Assembly: GCA_019753175.1 (NCBI GenBank)
Contig: JAIELK010000024.1
Coordinates: 1-45,184 of the forward strand
Direction of reading: 5' to 3'
Source of the DNA: Hyphomonadaceae bacterium
GTDB taxonomy: Bacteria; Pseudomonadota; Alphaproteobacteria; Caulobacterales; Aquidulcibacteraceae
Length of the DNA stretch: 45,184 nt
The notes beneath the pieces were generated by a model. That model was not told where the DNA came from. It saw only the letters and a list, made by a program, of their open reading frames with translations, and made no database searches. Position numbers and translations under genes: made by a program. Below are positions 27,992 to 37,365 of the stretch, one piece after another (within the stretch, counting starts at the first letter, position 1; every line of letters starts with the position of its first letter).

Positions 27992-29605
27992 TTACTGGTT
28001 CGGCTGCGTCGGGTTGGGTTGTTCGTGCCCGCGCACGACGACGCCCTTCGCCAGCTTGGAGTTCCACATGCCGTAGGCGAAGTAGAGCAGGAAGCCGCCG
28101 GCCAGGTAGTACAGGAAGAACGTGCGCGTCTGCACATGGCCCATCAGCGACATCAGCAGGAACAGGCACATCAGCGCGCCCAGAATGGGCACCGCGGGGA
28201 ACAACGGCGTGCGGAACGGCCGCTTTATCTCCGGCCGCGCATAGCGCAGATAGACGACCGTGATGCAGACGATGCCGAATGCCGCCAGCGTGCCGACATT
28301 GGTGAGGTTCGCCAGCGCATCGAGGCTCATGAAGCCCGCGAAATACATTGCGATCGCGCCGACGATCAGCGTGTTGATCCACGGCGTCTTCAATTTCGGA
28401 TGCACGTTCGCGAACACCGGCGGGATGAGACCGTCGCGCGACATCGTGTAGAAGATGCGCGTTTGGCCATAGAGCAGAACCAGCATCACCGACGATAGAC
28501 CGGCGATGGCGCCGATCTTCACCAGCATCGCGAACCATTCGAGGCCGATGGCGTCGACCGCGAGCGCGATCGGCGCTGGGTTGTTCAGTTGCTGATAGGG
28601 CACGATGCCGACCAGCACCGCACAGGTGAGGATGTAGAGAATGGTGCAGATGACCAGCGAGCCGAGAATGCCGATCGGCATGTCCTTGGCCGGATTCTTC
28701 GACTCGGCGCCGGCGGTGGAAACCGCCTCAAAGCCGATATAAGCGAAGAAGATGATCGCTGCGGCGGTAATGAGGCCGCCGACGCCATAGGCCGGGGCGT
28801 CTTCGCGTGCGGTGAGCACGTCCATGATGGCGCGCCACAATTGCGCGCCGAAGCTCATGTCGGTGCCAGGCGGGGGCGCGGGCACCGGATCGGGGATCAG
28901 CGGAACCCAATTCTCGGGGTTCACGTAGGGAGCGCCGATGACAATGAACGCGACAACGACACCGACTTTGATGAACACCATGATGTTGTTGACCAGCGTC
29001 GATTCCGAAATGCCGATGGTGAGCAGGCAGGTCACCGCCGCGATCGCCAGCACCGCCGGCAGGTTCACCATGCCGGTGCCGAGCACGGCGCCGGTGACGT
29101 GGTCAACCACTTCAACGCCGGGCGCGGCCTGGTAAGCAGCGGGAAGGGTGATCCCGAAGTCGTGGAGGAAGCTCACCACATAACCCGACCACCCGACGGC
29201 TACCGTCGACGCGGCGAGCCCATATTCAAGCACAAGCAGCAGGCCCATCACCCAGGCGACAATCTCGCCCATGGACGCGTAGGAGTAGGAGTACGCCGAT
29301 CCCGACACCGGAATGGCTGCGGCCAGCTCCGCGTAGGACAACGCCACCAGCGCGCAGAGCGTGCCCGTGATCACGAACGAGATCATGATTCCCGGACCGG
29401 CGAACTCGGCGGCGGCGCGGCCGGTGAGCACGAAGATGCCAGTGCCGATGATGCAACCAATGCCGAGCAGCACGAGATTTAGTGCGCCGAGCGATTTCTT
29501 CAGTTCGCCTTGCTCGTGCTCGGCGTGCATCTGCTCGACCGACTTGCGGATGAAGAGCCGGCCCAAGCCGCTCGGCTTTGTATTGCCTACATTTGTGTTC
29601 GCCAC
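27992..29605 (-). CDS. Amino-acid permease, APC superfamily
   Basis: A 537-residue inner-membrane transporter with about 12-13 helices. The first helix GIGCIIGTGIFVLTG carries the unwound GTGIF-like substrate motif of the family, and ELAAAIPVSGSAYSYSY follows in helices 2-3. A long external loop around residues 205-260 contains many prolines (PDPVPAPPPGTDM), and FAYIGFEAVSTAGAE is the helix 6 motif. This pattern fits the cationic amino-acid transporter (CAT/YfnA) branch. I start at GTG (VANTNVG) because GGGAGGGG lies just upstream. Substrate not determined. Confidence 0.92.
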   Translation of the reverse strand: MANTNVGNTKPSGLGRLFIRKSVEQMHAEHEQGELKKSLGALNLVLLGIGCIIGTGIFVLTGRAAAEFAGPGIMISFVITGTLCALVALSYAELAAAIPVSGSAYSYSYASMGEIVAWVMGLLLVLEYGLAASTVAVGWSGYVVSFLHDFGITLPAAYQAAPGVEVVDHVTGAVLGTGMVNLPAVLAIAAVTCLLTIGISESTLVNNIMVFIKVGVVVAFIVIGAPYVNPENWVPLIPDPVPAPPPGTDMSFGAQLWRAIMDVLTAREDAPAYGVGGLITAAAIIFFAYIGFEAVSTAGAESKNPAKDMPIGILGSLVICTILYILTCAVLVGIVPYQQLNNPAPIALAVDAIGLEWFAMLVKIGAIAGLSSVMLVLLYGQTRIFYTMSRDGLIPPVFANVHPKLKTPWINTLIVGAIAMYFAGFMSLDALANLTNVGTLAAFGIVCITVVYLRYARPEIKRPFRTPLFPAVPILGALMCLFLLMSLMGHVQTRTFFLYYLAGGFLLYFAYGMWNSKLAKGVVVRGHEQPNPTQPNQ

Positions 29606-29681
29606 GTGATCCCCTCCCTGGGACAATTTGGCGGCGAAGCTAAACGAGCGGTTAGGGAGCCACAAGCGCCGTGGGTCGCTT

Positions 29682-30575
29682 TTAGCCGCCTGCGAGCATA
29701 TCCGGCGCGGTCCACCCCCGCCGCGCGCAGGCGGCGAGCACGGTGTTGCGTAACAGGCACGCGATGGTCATCGGACCAACCCCCCCAGGCACCGGGGTGA
29801 TGGCGGCGGCTGTAGTGAGCGCCTCGGCGTAGGCGACATCGCCAACGAGTTTGGTCTTGGCTGTTTCCTTCTCCGGCGCGGGCACGCGATTGATGCCGAC
29901 ATCGATGACGATAGCGCCAGGGCGAATCCAGTCTCCCTTGATCATTTCCGGCCGCCCCACCGCCGCAACCAGAATGTCGGCGCCGCGACAGAGCATGCGC
30001 AGATCGCGGGTCTTCGAGTGCGCGATCGTCACCGTCGCATTTTGTTCCAGAAACAAGAGCGCCGCCGGTTTGCCGACCAGGATCGAGCGACCGATGACCG
30101 CGACGTTTGCGCCGGCGAGGTCTGGCCGTTCGCTCTTGGCCAGAATCACGCAGCCCGTGGGAGTGCAAGGCCGTAGGCCCGGCTTGCCGAGCATCAGCTT
30201 GCCGGCGCTCGCTTCGGTCAGGCCGTCGACATCTTTTGAGGGATCGAGCGCGGCGAGCACGCGCGCTTCGTCGATATGTTTCGGCAGGGGCAGTTGCACG
30301 AGGATGCCGTCGATCTCCGGATCGGCGGATAGCGTCGCGACGCGCGCGATCAGTTCTGACTCTTCGGTCTCCGCTGCAAGGCGGATCTCGACGGAGCGCA
30401 TGCCGGCTTCAGCCGTCTGCTTCACCTTGGACGCAACGTAGACCTGGCTCGCGGGATCGTCGCCAACCAGCACCACCGCGAGCGCGGGCTGCGCCGGCAG
30501 CGTCCGCACCGCCGCCGCCACATCGGTGCGCAGGCGGGCTGCGATGACTTTGCCGTCGATGATGCGTGCGCTCAT
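29682..30575 (-). CDS. folD: Methylenetetrahydrofolate dehydrogenase/cyclohydrolase
   Basis: A 297-residue bifunctional enzyme that interconverts 5,10-methylene-THF and 10-formyl-THF in one-carbon metabolism. The catalytic Lys lies in [15 protein letters not shown] near residue 56. [10 protein letters not shown], the Rossmann motif [17 protein letters not shown] and the closing [15 protein letters not shown] are diagnostic. The ribosome site AAAGGGTG precedes ATG. Confidence 0.97.
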   Translation of the reverse strand: MSARIIDGKVIAARLRTDVAAAVRTLPAQPALAVVLVGDDPASQVYVASKVKQTAEAGMRSVEIRLAAETEESELIARVATLSADPEIDGILVQLPLPKHIDEARVLAALDPSKDVDGLTEASAGKLMLGKPGLRPCTPTGCVILAKSERPDLAGANVAVIGRSILVGKPAALLFLEQNATVTIAHSKTRDLRMLCRGADILVAAVGRPEMIKGDWIRPGAIVIDVGINRVPAPEKETAKTKLVGDVAYAEALTTAAAITPVPGGVGPMTIACLLRNTVLAACARRGWTAPDMLAGG

Positions 30576-30679
30576 GACACCCTTTCACGCGAGCGACGAA
30601 AACTGGCCCGGCCGGGAAGTCAAGCGGAGGAGAGGGTTAGCGTCGCGACACCGGTGCATCCTTCGTGCATAACTGGCCC

Positions 30680-31648
30680 ATGCTGCCGCATCCGCATCTT
30701 TGGCCCGCGATCCTCGGCGTTGGCGTCGGGACGACCGCCATCGTGTGGGGCGGCATCGCACTGTTTCGACGTTGGGATGCACTGAAGCCGCGCACGCGCT
30801 GGCTCGCGCTTGGCGCGCTCGTCGTTCTGGAAGCGGCGTTTTGGCTCAACATCTACGCTTGGTTCGTCGAGCCGAATCGGCTGGTGGTGCGCCACGTCGA
30901 GATCGCAAGCGAGGACTGGCGCGGAGCGCCCCTCACCATCGCCGCAATCGGCGACACCCATGTCGGCGGCCCGCATGTCGACGCTGCCCGCGTTGGCCGC
31001 ATCGTCGCGCGCATCAACGAGCTGCGGCCTGAGCTTGTGGTTCTGCTTGGCGATTATGTTGGTGGTCATGCGCCGGAGGCCGAGCGCACAGACGCCGATC
31101 GCCGTGAGATTTTGGGCGGCGTCGGCGCGTTCGCGGCCCTGACGCCGCGCTATGGCGTCGCTGCCGTAATCGGCAATCACGATAGTTGGTACGACCGCCA
31201 TTCGATTACCGCGGCGTTGCAGGAGGCTGGCGTGGCGGCGTTATGGAACCGCCACATCGTCGTTCGCCGTTCGGACACGCCGCTGGTGATCGCGGGCCTT
31301 GCCGACGACTGGACTGGCGAACCCGATTACGCGGCGGCGCTCGATGGCGCGCCGGAGAGCGCCAACATCATCGTGCTGTCGCACTCGCCCGATCCGTTCG
31401 CGGAGATACCCCAAGGATCGGCGCTCGTGCTGTCGAGCCATGCGCATTGCGGGCAGGTGACGATTCCCCTCATTGGTCGCCCGGTGCTGCCGATCCGAAA
31501 CAAGCGCTATGCGTGCGGGCTGATCGAGGAGAACGGCAAACGGTTGTATTCGACCGCGGGCATCGGCACCAGCATCGTGCCAGTGCGTTTCCTGAATCCG
31601 CCGGAAATCGTGCTGATTACGATCAGCAGCGCGGCGTGGACGCCCTAG
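30680..31648 (+). CDS. Membrane-tethered metallophosphoesterase
   Basis: About 322 residues. Two N-terminal helices (near 8-28 and 40-60) precede a calcineurin-like domain with all metal motifs: GDTHVGG, LLGDYVGG, IGNHDSWYD, LSHSPD and SSHAHCGQV. This is the YkuE/YaeI-type arrangement; relatives act on lipid-linked pyrophosphates such as UDP-diacylglucosamine or on undecaprenyl carriers. The start is uncertain: a GTG five codons earlier is also open, and neither has a good ribosome site. Divergent from folD. Confidence 0.88.
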   Translation: MLPHPHLWPAILGVGVGTTAIVWGGIALFRRWDALKPRTRWLALGALVVLEAAFWLNIYAWFVEPNRLVVRHVEIASEDWRGAPLTIAAIGDTHVGGPHVDAARVGRIVARINELRPELVVLLGDYVGGHAPEAERTDADRREILGGVGAFAALTPRYGVAAVIGNHDSWYDRHSITAALQEAGVAALWNRHIVVRRSDTPLVIAGLADDWTGEPDYAAALDGAPESANIIVLSHSPDPFAEIPQGSALVLSSHAHCGQVTIPLIGRPVLPIRNKRYACGLIEENGKRLYSTAGIGTSIVPVRFLNPPEIVLITISSAAWTP

Positions 31649-31687
31649 ACGGACGCTCATGGCGGGCTTGGTCGGCAGGCGCGCCGT

Positions 31688-32533
31688 TCAAGCCCGCGCG
31701 CTGTCGCCGCCAAAGCCGAACAGCAGCTTGCGCTTGACCTTCACCGGCTTGGCGCCGACTCCGCGCGCGTCGAGCCATTGCAGCAGCAGCTGCGCGACCT
31801 CCTGCGCTTCAGGCTCGCCCACCAGCCAATGGCTCATTTCCGGGAATTCGTGGAAGTGCGCTTGGCCGTCGGGGAAGCGTGCAATCACGCGGCGCACCGT
31901 GCTCGCTGAATTGACGCGGTCCTTGCCGCCGGCGAGCCCCAGTACCGGCGCGGCGATGCGATAGACTGGCGCTTGGCTCGACATCGAATGATCGGTCCAC
32001 CATTGCACGGCTTCACGAATGGCGCGCCCGCTCTCCGGCACGAAGCGCGCGAAGGCGCGGCGCGCGTCTTCGCGAGAGAGGCGGTCGAGCGTGGTGGAAC
32101 GCGCGACGCGGTAATCTGGCGGCACCGGCCGGCGCCAGTAATCGCCGAGCAACGAAAGGCCAAAGCTATTGCCATGCTCGTCGAGCGTGGTCGGCGGCAC
32201 GCCCCACGGCGCTGACGGCGCCAGCAACGCCAGCGCTGCGATCGGCGTATGCATGGCTGCAAGCTGCGCAACCAGCCCGCCCAGGGAGTGGCCGACCAGC
32301 ACGGGTGGCGCACGCAGCCCGCGTACATAGAGCGTGATGGCGTGCGCGTAGTCCTTGAGCCCGGTATTGGCGAGCTGTTCCAGATCGGCGCCGCGCTCAT
32401 GGTGCGGCAGGTTCGGCGCGTGCGTTTCAAAGCCCGCCGCTTCAAACGGTTCGCGGAAGCTGTCGAACGCCCAGCCGCCGCAAAACGCGCCGTGCACAAA
32501 CACGACGGGCGTCACCACATTTCCGCGTCTCAT
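31688..32533 (-). CDS. Alpha/beta hydrolase
   Basis: A 281-residue serine hydrolase fold. The oxyanion region FVHGAFCGGWAF, nucleophile Ser in GHSLGG, the acid in GGKDRVN and His in EMSHWLVGE form the triad. The C-terminus carries an extra basic tail (KPVKVKRKLLFG). The substrate is unknown; esterase, lipase and haloperoxidase-like enzymes share these features. It lies 40 bases downstream of rppH on the same strand. Confidence 0.88.
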   Translation of the reverse strand: MRRGNVVTPVVFVHGAFCGGWAFDSFREPFEAAGFETHAPNLPHHERGADLEQLANTGLKDYAHAITLYVRGLRAPPVLVGHSLGGLVAQLAAMHTPIAALALLAPSAPWGVPPTTLDEHGNSFGLSLLGDYWRRPVPPDYRVARSTTLDRLSREDARRAFARFVPESGRAIREAVQWWTDHSMSSQAPVYRIAAPVLGLAGGKDRVNSASTVRRVIARFPDGQAHFHEFPEMSHWLVGEPEAQEVAQLLLQWLDARGVGAKPVKVKRKLLFGFGGDSARA

Positions 32534-32573
32534 ACCGTAAGCGTCTCAGTGGCGCCCGTTGGGCTGACGACGT

Positions 32574-33071
32574 TCATTTGGATTCCCCCACGCTGTACTT
32601 CCTAAACCGTCGCGCCACTTCTTCATAGGTGGGGCGCTTGAACGGAATCACGAGGTCGGGCGTGCTTTCGAGCGGCGCCCACCGCCAATCACTGAATTCC
32701 GGCGTATGCGTATCGAGTCTGATGTCAGAGTCGCGTCCCTTGAAGCGGAACGCAAACCATTTCTGCTTCTGTCCCACATAACGGCCGCGCGGCTTCATTT
32801 TAAGCCTCACGTCCGTTGGAAATTCGTAATGCAGCCACTCGGCGGTTTCCTCGAGTAGATCGACGTGTTCTGGTCGAACGCCGATCTCTTCCTCAAGTTC
32901 CCGTAATGCCGCTTCCGCAGGCTTTTCTCCGCGATCGACGCCACCTTGCGGCATCTGCCATTGGTAAGGGCCCTCGGCCCCCGTGCGTTTGCCCAGGAAT
33001 ACAAGCCCCTCGCGATGGAACAAGGCGAGACCAACATTGGGACGGTAGCGAGCGGTGTTGGTTGGAGTCAT
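32574..33071 (-). CDS. rppH: RNA pyrophosphohydrolase RppH (Nudix)
   Basis: A 165-residue Nudix hydrolase. The Nudix box starts at GGVDRGEKPAEAALRELEEE (then IGV), and RPNVGLALF, QWQMPQGG and QKQKWFAFRF are RppH-specific. It removes pyrophosphate from the 5' end of mRNA and so opens it to decay. I start at MTPTNTARYRP, which overlaps the yibQ-type gene stop by four bases (ATGA); the open frame upstream lies inside that gene. Confidence 0.94.
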   Translation of the reverse strand: MTPTNTARYRPNVGLALFHREGLVFLGKRTGAEGPYQWQMPQGGVDRGEKPAEAALRELEEEIGVRPEHVDLLEETAEWLHYEFPTDVRLKMKPRGRYVGQKQKWFAFRFKGRDSDIRLDTHTPEFSDWRWAPLESTPDLVIPFKRPTYEEVARRFRKYSVGESK

Positions 33072-34279
33072 CGGCGCGCGGCGCGTGCGTTGAGCACGGC
33101 CGACGCGGGCGCTAGCTGGTATCCTCGGCTCTCCACTTCCCGCGCCCAACGGCCGACCTGTTCCATGGTGACAGGATAGGCGAAGCCGGCGCCGATGGCG
33201 TTCTGATTTTGCAGCGCCAAAGCTTCGAGATTGAGCAATTGATCGTCGATGGCGGCGGCCTCGCGGCGCACGTCGATGATGCGGTCCGCCGCTGTTGTCG
33301 GCAGGCCCGCGCGCTGCGCTTCCGTGCTGAGCGCTGTGCGCTGGCCAATCCCGGAAGTGAGGAACACAAGGCCGCGCCGGCGTAACACCTGCACGACCGG
33401 TTGCGCGGCCTGAGCGGAGGTCGCAAAGCGCGCGCCCTGGTAATTGGTCACGCCGAAATAGCCGGTCCCGCGCGCCAGCAATTGCTCGAGACGGCTCGTA
33501 TTCTGCTGTGCGCTCGCCGAGGCGAGCAGCGTCTGTGGGCCGGTGTCGTCTGCGGCCGGGTCGAACGGCTCCATCGGCAGTTCGAGCATCACTTCGTGGC
33601 CGTAAGCGCGCGCGCGATCGATCCAGCCCTGCAAGCCTTGAACATAAGGTACGAACGAGAGCGTCACTTCCGGCGGCAATTCTTCAATCGCTTGCGTCGT
33701 CTGCCGCGCGTTGAAGCCGAGACCGCCAATGACGATCGCGATGATCGGCTTGTTCTGGCTGGTGAAGGGCCGCGCATACGCTTCAGCGGGCGTTCGTCCG
33801 TTGGCGGCGATGATGGGCAGGAGACCGTGAGGCCCTTGCTCGGTGAGTCCCGCGATGGGAGCGCGCGGAAGCGGGCGCGCTTGCGGACGTGATCCTGATT
33901 CCGGCGACCCCACAACGGAAACGCGAAGTTCGCCGTTCGAGTCGATTTCGCCGATCTCGCCCGACGCCGGCGGCAGCTCCTCGAGGTCGTACATCTCGTA
34001 CGCGCCGAGTTCCTCGGTAGCCTCCGAAAACGAGATGCGCGGCGCGTCAGCGGTCGCCACGCTGGGCTCCAACGACACGACTTGGCGGGGGCCCGCCGCG
34101 CGCGGATCACCGAACAGCTGCACGGCTCCAAACGCCAGCGCCGCGATCACAAGCGCTGCGCCGAACGCCAACAGACGCTGGTCCAAGCTCTGAAAGAACG
34201 GTCTGATCGCGGCCAGGCGAGCGCGTGGTGGCGACGTCCCAGGCGGCGTCACTCGCAGATTGGCGCGCAGGCGAATCAT
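33068..34279 (-). CDS. Divergent polysaccharide deacetylase family protein (YibQ-like)
   Basis: 403 residues. One membrane helix near residues 37-55 anchors the protein, with a disordered Pro/Glu-rich stretch after it. The deacetylase-like barrel follows: IAIVIGGLGFNARQT, TLSFVPYVQGL, EVMLELPMEPFD and GYFGVTNYQGARF. The family (DUF610/YibQ) is regularly encoded next to envC and ctpA homologues, as here, and is presumed to act in the periplasm on cell-wall glycans; its reaction is not settled. The 3' end overlaps rppH. Confidence 0.88.
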   Translation of the reverse strand: MIRLRANLRVTPPGTSPPRARLAAIRPFFQSLDQRLLAFGAALVIAALAFGAVQLFGDPRAAGPRQVVSLEPSVATADAPRISFSEATEELGAYEMYDLEELPPASGEIGEIDSNGELRVSVVGSPESGSRPQARPLPRAPIAGLTEQGPHGLLPIIAANGRTPAEAYARPFTSQNKPIIAIVIGGLGFNARQTTQAIEELPPEVTLSFVPYVQGLQGWIDRARAYGHEVMLELPMEPFDPAADDTGPQTLLASASAQQNTSRLEQLLARGTGYFGVTNYQGARFATSAQAAQPVVQVLRRRGLVFLTSGIGQRTALSTEAQRAGLPTTAADRIIDVRREAAAIDDQLLNLEALALQNQNAIGAGFAYPVTMEQVGRWAREVESRGYQLAPASAVLNARAARR

Positions 34280-34362
34280 TGGTCGGCAGAATCGCCGAAT
34301 TCTGAGCGCGCGTCACTAGCTGGCTCCCGTTTGGAACGGTTCCGGATCAGTGAGTTGAGGGC

Positions 34363-35673
34363 TTAGCCGGCGCGCTCACGCAAACGCTGCGCGACGACGC
34401 CCTGGCGCAGGAACTCCAGCGCGCGGTGCAGCTGGTAGTCTTCGCTCTCGTCCCAATTTACCGGTGGCTGGTCGTCCGGGACGTGAGCGGCGCGGCGGCG
34501 CGCGCCCGAATCGTTGTCGAGCGCGTTTGGCAGGCTTTCTTCCGAGATCGAAATGGCGCGCAGACGTTCTGGATCGATCCGGCGCGCCGCAACCTCCAGG
34601 TCAGGCGTAATGCCCGCGCCCTGGATCGAGCGTCCGGCAGGCGTGTAGTAGCGCGCGGTGGTCAGCCGCAGCGCACCGTCACGGCCGCCCTGCAACGGAA
34701 TCACCGTCTGCACCGACCCCTTGCCGAACGAATCCATCCCGACGACGAGGGCGCGGTTGCGATCCTGCAACGCTCCCGCAACGATCTCCGCCGCCGAGGC
34801 GGAGGCGCCGTTGATCAGCACCACGATCGGTACGCCCGGCAGGTCGTCGCCGCGGCGGGCATTGTAGCGCTGCACGTCTTCGGGGCGACGCCCGCGGGTC
34901 GAAACCACTTCGCCGCCGTCCAGGAAGGCGTCCGAGACCTCGATCGCTTGATCCAGCAGACCGCCCGGGTTGTTGCGCAGGTCAAGCACGATTCCGCGCA
35001 ACCGCCCGCCGGTGTCGCGACGCACCGTGCGGATGGCTTCCTGCAACATGTCGCCGGTTCGCTCATTGAAAGTGGAAATGCGTACGACGCCGACATCGCC
35101 GCCTTCGACGCGTGCTGTCACCGCACGGACATTGATGATCTCGCGCGTCAGCGTGACGTCGAAAGGATCGGTCGCCTCGCGCGCAATGGTAATGGTGATC
35201 TCGGTGCCGGCGTCGCCGCGCATGCGGCGCACCGCGTCATTCACCGTGAGACCGACGATGCTTTCGCCGTTCACCGCAGTAATGTAGTCGCCGGCCTGAA
35301 TCCCGGCGCGAGCCGCCGGCGTGCCGTCGATCGGCGAAACCACGCGGACAACGCCTTCTTCGCTAGTCACTTCGATGCCAAGGCCGCCATACTCGCCGCG
35401 CGTGGTCACTTGCATGTCGCGGAATTCAGTCGCGTCCATGTAGGAGGAGTGCGGATCGAGCGAGGAGAGCATGCCCTGGATCGCCGCTTCGATCGCCTCT
35501 TCGTCGTCGATGTCGGTGACATAATCCTGTTCGACACGCGCGAGCACGTCAGCGAACAGCTCGAGTTGCCGATACACGTCGCCGTGCGAGCGGTCTTCCG
35601 GCGCGGACCAAGCCAAGGCGCCGACCAGGGCCGCCATTCCCGCGACCGGCGCTGCAATCCAGGCTATCCGCAT
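34363..35673 (-). CDS. ctpA: S41-family carboxyl-terminal processing protease
   Basis: 436 residues. An N-terminal helix (IAWIAAPVAGMAALVGALAW, residues 3-22) exports or anchors it. A PDZ domain follows (GGLGIEVTSEEGVVRVVSP ... GIQAGDYITAVNGESI), then the S41 catalytic core with Ser in NGASASAAE (about 288-296) and Lys in DSFGKGSVQ about 25 residues later. Periplasmic proteases of this family trim cell-wall hydrolases and lipoproteins. I start at ATG after GGGAG; an upstream GTG would overlap the preceding gene. Its neighbour is the EnvC-like activator, a common pairing. Confidence 0.95.
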   Translation of the reverse strand: MRIAWIAAPVAGMAALVGALAWSAPEDRSHGDVYRQLELFADVLARVEQDYVTDIDDEEAIEAAIQGMLSSLDPHSSYMDATEFRDMQVTTRGEYGGLGIEVTSEEGVVRVVSPIDGTPAARAGIQAGDYITAVNGESIVGLTVNDAVRRMRGDAGTEITITIAREATDPFDVTLTREIINVRAVTARVEGGDVGVVRISTFNERTGDMLQEAIRTVRRDTGGRLRGIVLDLRNNPGGLLDQAIEVSDAFLDGGEVVSTRGRRPEDVQRYNARRGDDLPGVPIVVLINGASASAAEIVAGALQDRNRALVVGMDSFGKGSVQTVIPLQGGRDGALRLTTARYYTPAGRSIQGAGITPDLEVAARRIDPERLRAISISEESLPNALDNDSGARRRAAHVPDDQPPVNWDESEDYQLHRALEFLRQGVVAQRLRERAG

Positions 35674-35722
35674 CTGCCACTCCCTGGGCGCTCGAAGCGC
35701 CTTGCTCTCGTTACGCTGTCGC

Positions 35723-36865
35723 CTAGCCTGCGCCGGTGGTTCGGCCGGCCGCGACACCCCGTGTCGTCAACCAACGCGCCGGGTCGATCAGTCGATCGTT
35801 GCGTCGGACTTCAACATACAATTCCGGCGCCGCCGTGTTCGAAGCTGGCATTCTGCCGAGGCTTTGGCCGGGTTGCACCGTTTGGCCAACCTGAACGTCG
35901 AGCGCGTCCATGCCGGTCAAGAGCACAGCGTAACCACCCTCTACGGCCAGGATCAAGACTTGCCCGTAGCTTCGGAAGGGACCCGCGTAGGTAATTTCGC
36001 CGGCCGCGGAGGCGACGACGTTGGCGCCCGCCGCGGTACGGAGATGCACCCCCTGGGATGGCGCCCCGCCGGTGGTGGCGGCGCCGAAGCCACGGATGAT
36101 GGTTCCGCCGGCTGGCGGGATCCATGCTGGGGGGATGGCGCTCGCGCCCGGCCGGCTCGCTGGGCGCGACGCGGAGGCGCGCTGGATCAGCTGGCGCAAG
36201 CTGCGGGCCTCGGCCGCGAATTGCTGCGCTCGCCGTTCGGCGGCGGTCGCATTCGTGGCGTATCGGCTTTGCGCCGCCCGGCGCTGCTCGGCCAAGCGCG
36301 CCAGCTGGGTGCGCTCCGAAGAGAGGGTGGTCTGCGCCGCGTGAAGCGTTTGCCGCTCCGACATCATGGCGGCCTCAAGGCGGCGGCCTTGGTCCGCCAG
36401 CCGCGATGCCTGGCTGCGCGTGTGCAGAAAATCGGCCGCCGCGGCGCGGGCAAACGTGGACACGCGCGCGGATTGGGGTTCCAGCCGGCGCTCGGCCAGG
36501 GCGGCGGCGATCAGGGCGCGCTCAAAGGCGGCGGCTGCGGAGGAACGCCGGTGCTCGTCATTGGCGACTTGCTGCTGCACGGCCTGAAGCCTCGCCTCGG
36601 CTTGCGCTGCCGCAGCGGTAGCCTCTGCGCGGCGCCGCTCAGCATCGGTGAGGCGGTCCCCGAGCTGCTGGAGTTCGGTTTCCGCCGCTTCCGCCTGAGC
36701 GCGAAGCCGATCGGCGCGCGCGGTCTCGGCGCGGCGATCACGCTCAGCTTGTGCGGCCGTACGGGTTTGAGCGCTGGCTGGCTCTAAGGCAGCCATGCTC
36801 AATGCGAACGCACCCGCCGCGAATGCGGCTAGGGCGCGGGCGCGGAAAGCGCCTCGTGCCATCAT
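35723..36865 (-). CDS. EnvC-like murein hydrolase activator
   Basis: 380 residues. A signal peptide (ALAAFAAGAFALSMAALEPASAQ) is followed by a long coiled coil (about 35-240, rich in Ala, Arg, Glu, Gln) and a C-terminal LytM/M23 domain. The domain keeps the fold (GGTIIRGFG, GEITYAGPF, YGQVLILAVEGGYAVLLTG, ELYVEVRRND) but lacks the zinc ligands: the usual HLHYE is ELYVE and the YAHL position reads LLTG. That is the pattern of EnvC, which activates amidases at the division site instead of cutting the wall itself. A start at the next ATG is equally possible. Confidence 0.88.
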   Translation of the reverse strand: MMARGAFRARALAAFAAGAFALSMAALEPASAQTRTAAQAERDRRAETARADRLRAQAEAAETELQQLGDRLTDAERRRAEATAAAAQAEARLQAVQQQVANDEHRRSSAAAAFERALIAAALAERRLEPQSARVSTFARAAAADFLHTRSQASRLADQGRRLEAAMMSERQTLHAAQTTLSSERTQLARLAEQRRAAQSRYATNATAAERRAQQFAAEARSLRQLIQRASASRPASRPGASAIPPAWIPPAGGTIIRGFGAATTGGAPSQGVHLRTAAGANVVASAAGEITYAGPFRSYGQVLILAVEGGYAVLLTGMDALDVQVGQTVQPGQSLGRMPASNTAAPELYVEVRRNDRLIDPARWLTTRGVAAGRTTGAG

Positions 36866-36891
36866 CCACCATCACCAACAGTCCGGAATCT

Positions 36892-37362
36892 TCAGTCCCG
36901 GTGATAGGGAGTAGCGCACAATATCGTCACAGCCCGGTAAATCTGCTCGGAAATCATCACCCTGACCAGCCGATGTGGCCAGGTTTGGCGGCCGAAGGCG
37001 AGCTTTTCGTCGGCCTGATCCTTAACGCCTTGTGAAACCCCGTCGGCGCCGCCGATCCAGAACGTGAGGCAGGGGATACCGTCGTCGCGCCAGCGGGCGA
37101 GTTTTTCGGCCAGCTGTCGCGAGGTCCATTCTGCCCCGCGCTCGTCGAGCAACACCCTGCGCGCCTCGTCGGGGGTGGCTTTGAAGAGGGCGAAAGCCTC
37201 GGCCCGCGGTTCCCCAGGCGGCTTGCCTTCGACGTCCACAAGCTCGACCGATTTGAAGCCGAGCTGACGACCGGCGGCGGCTGCTCGCGCCAAATAGTCG
37301 GCTGTCATCGCCGCCTCGGGCCCGTCGCGGAGCCGCCCGACCGCCGCGACCAGGATACGCAA
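36892..37362 (-). CDS. rlmH: 23S rRNA pseudouridine-1915 N3-methyltransferase RlmH
   Basis: A 156-residue SPOUT methyltransferase of normal length. The knot region TFWIGGADGVSQGV and the C-terminal SEQIYRAVTILCATPYHRD are diagnostic. It methylates the pseudouridine in helix 69 of 23S rRNA on assembled ribosomes. It begins three bases after the rsfS stop, the conserved rsfS-rlmH order. Confidence 0.97.
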   Translation of the reverse strand: MRILVAAVGRLRDGPEAAMTADYLARAAAAGRQLGFKSVELVDVEGKPPGEPRAEAFALFKATPDEARRVLLDERGAEWTSRQLAEKLARWRDDGIPCLTFWIGGADGVSQGVKDQADEKLAFGRQTWPHRLVRVMISEQIYRAVTILCATPYHRD

Positions 37363-37365
37363 GGC

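Noticed and set aside
31662..31697. Hairpin GCGGGCTT/AAGCCCGC between convergent genes
   Set aside because: The stem is only 8 bp with a 20-base loop and no U-tract, and it runs into the hydrolase stop. Too weak to call a terminator.
34426..35994. Plus-strand open frame of 522 codons
   Set aside because: Antisense to ctpA and part of the EnvC-like gene, both of which have clear domains; its composition is noise-like.
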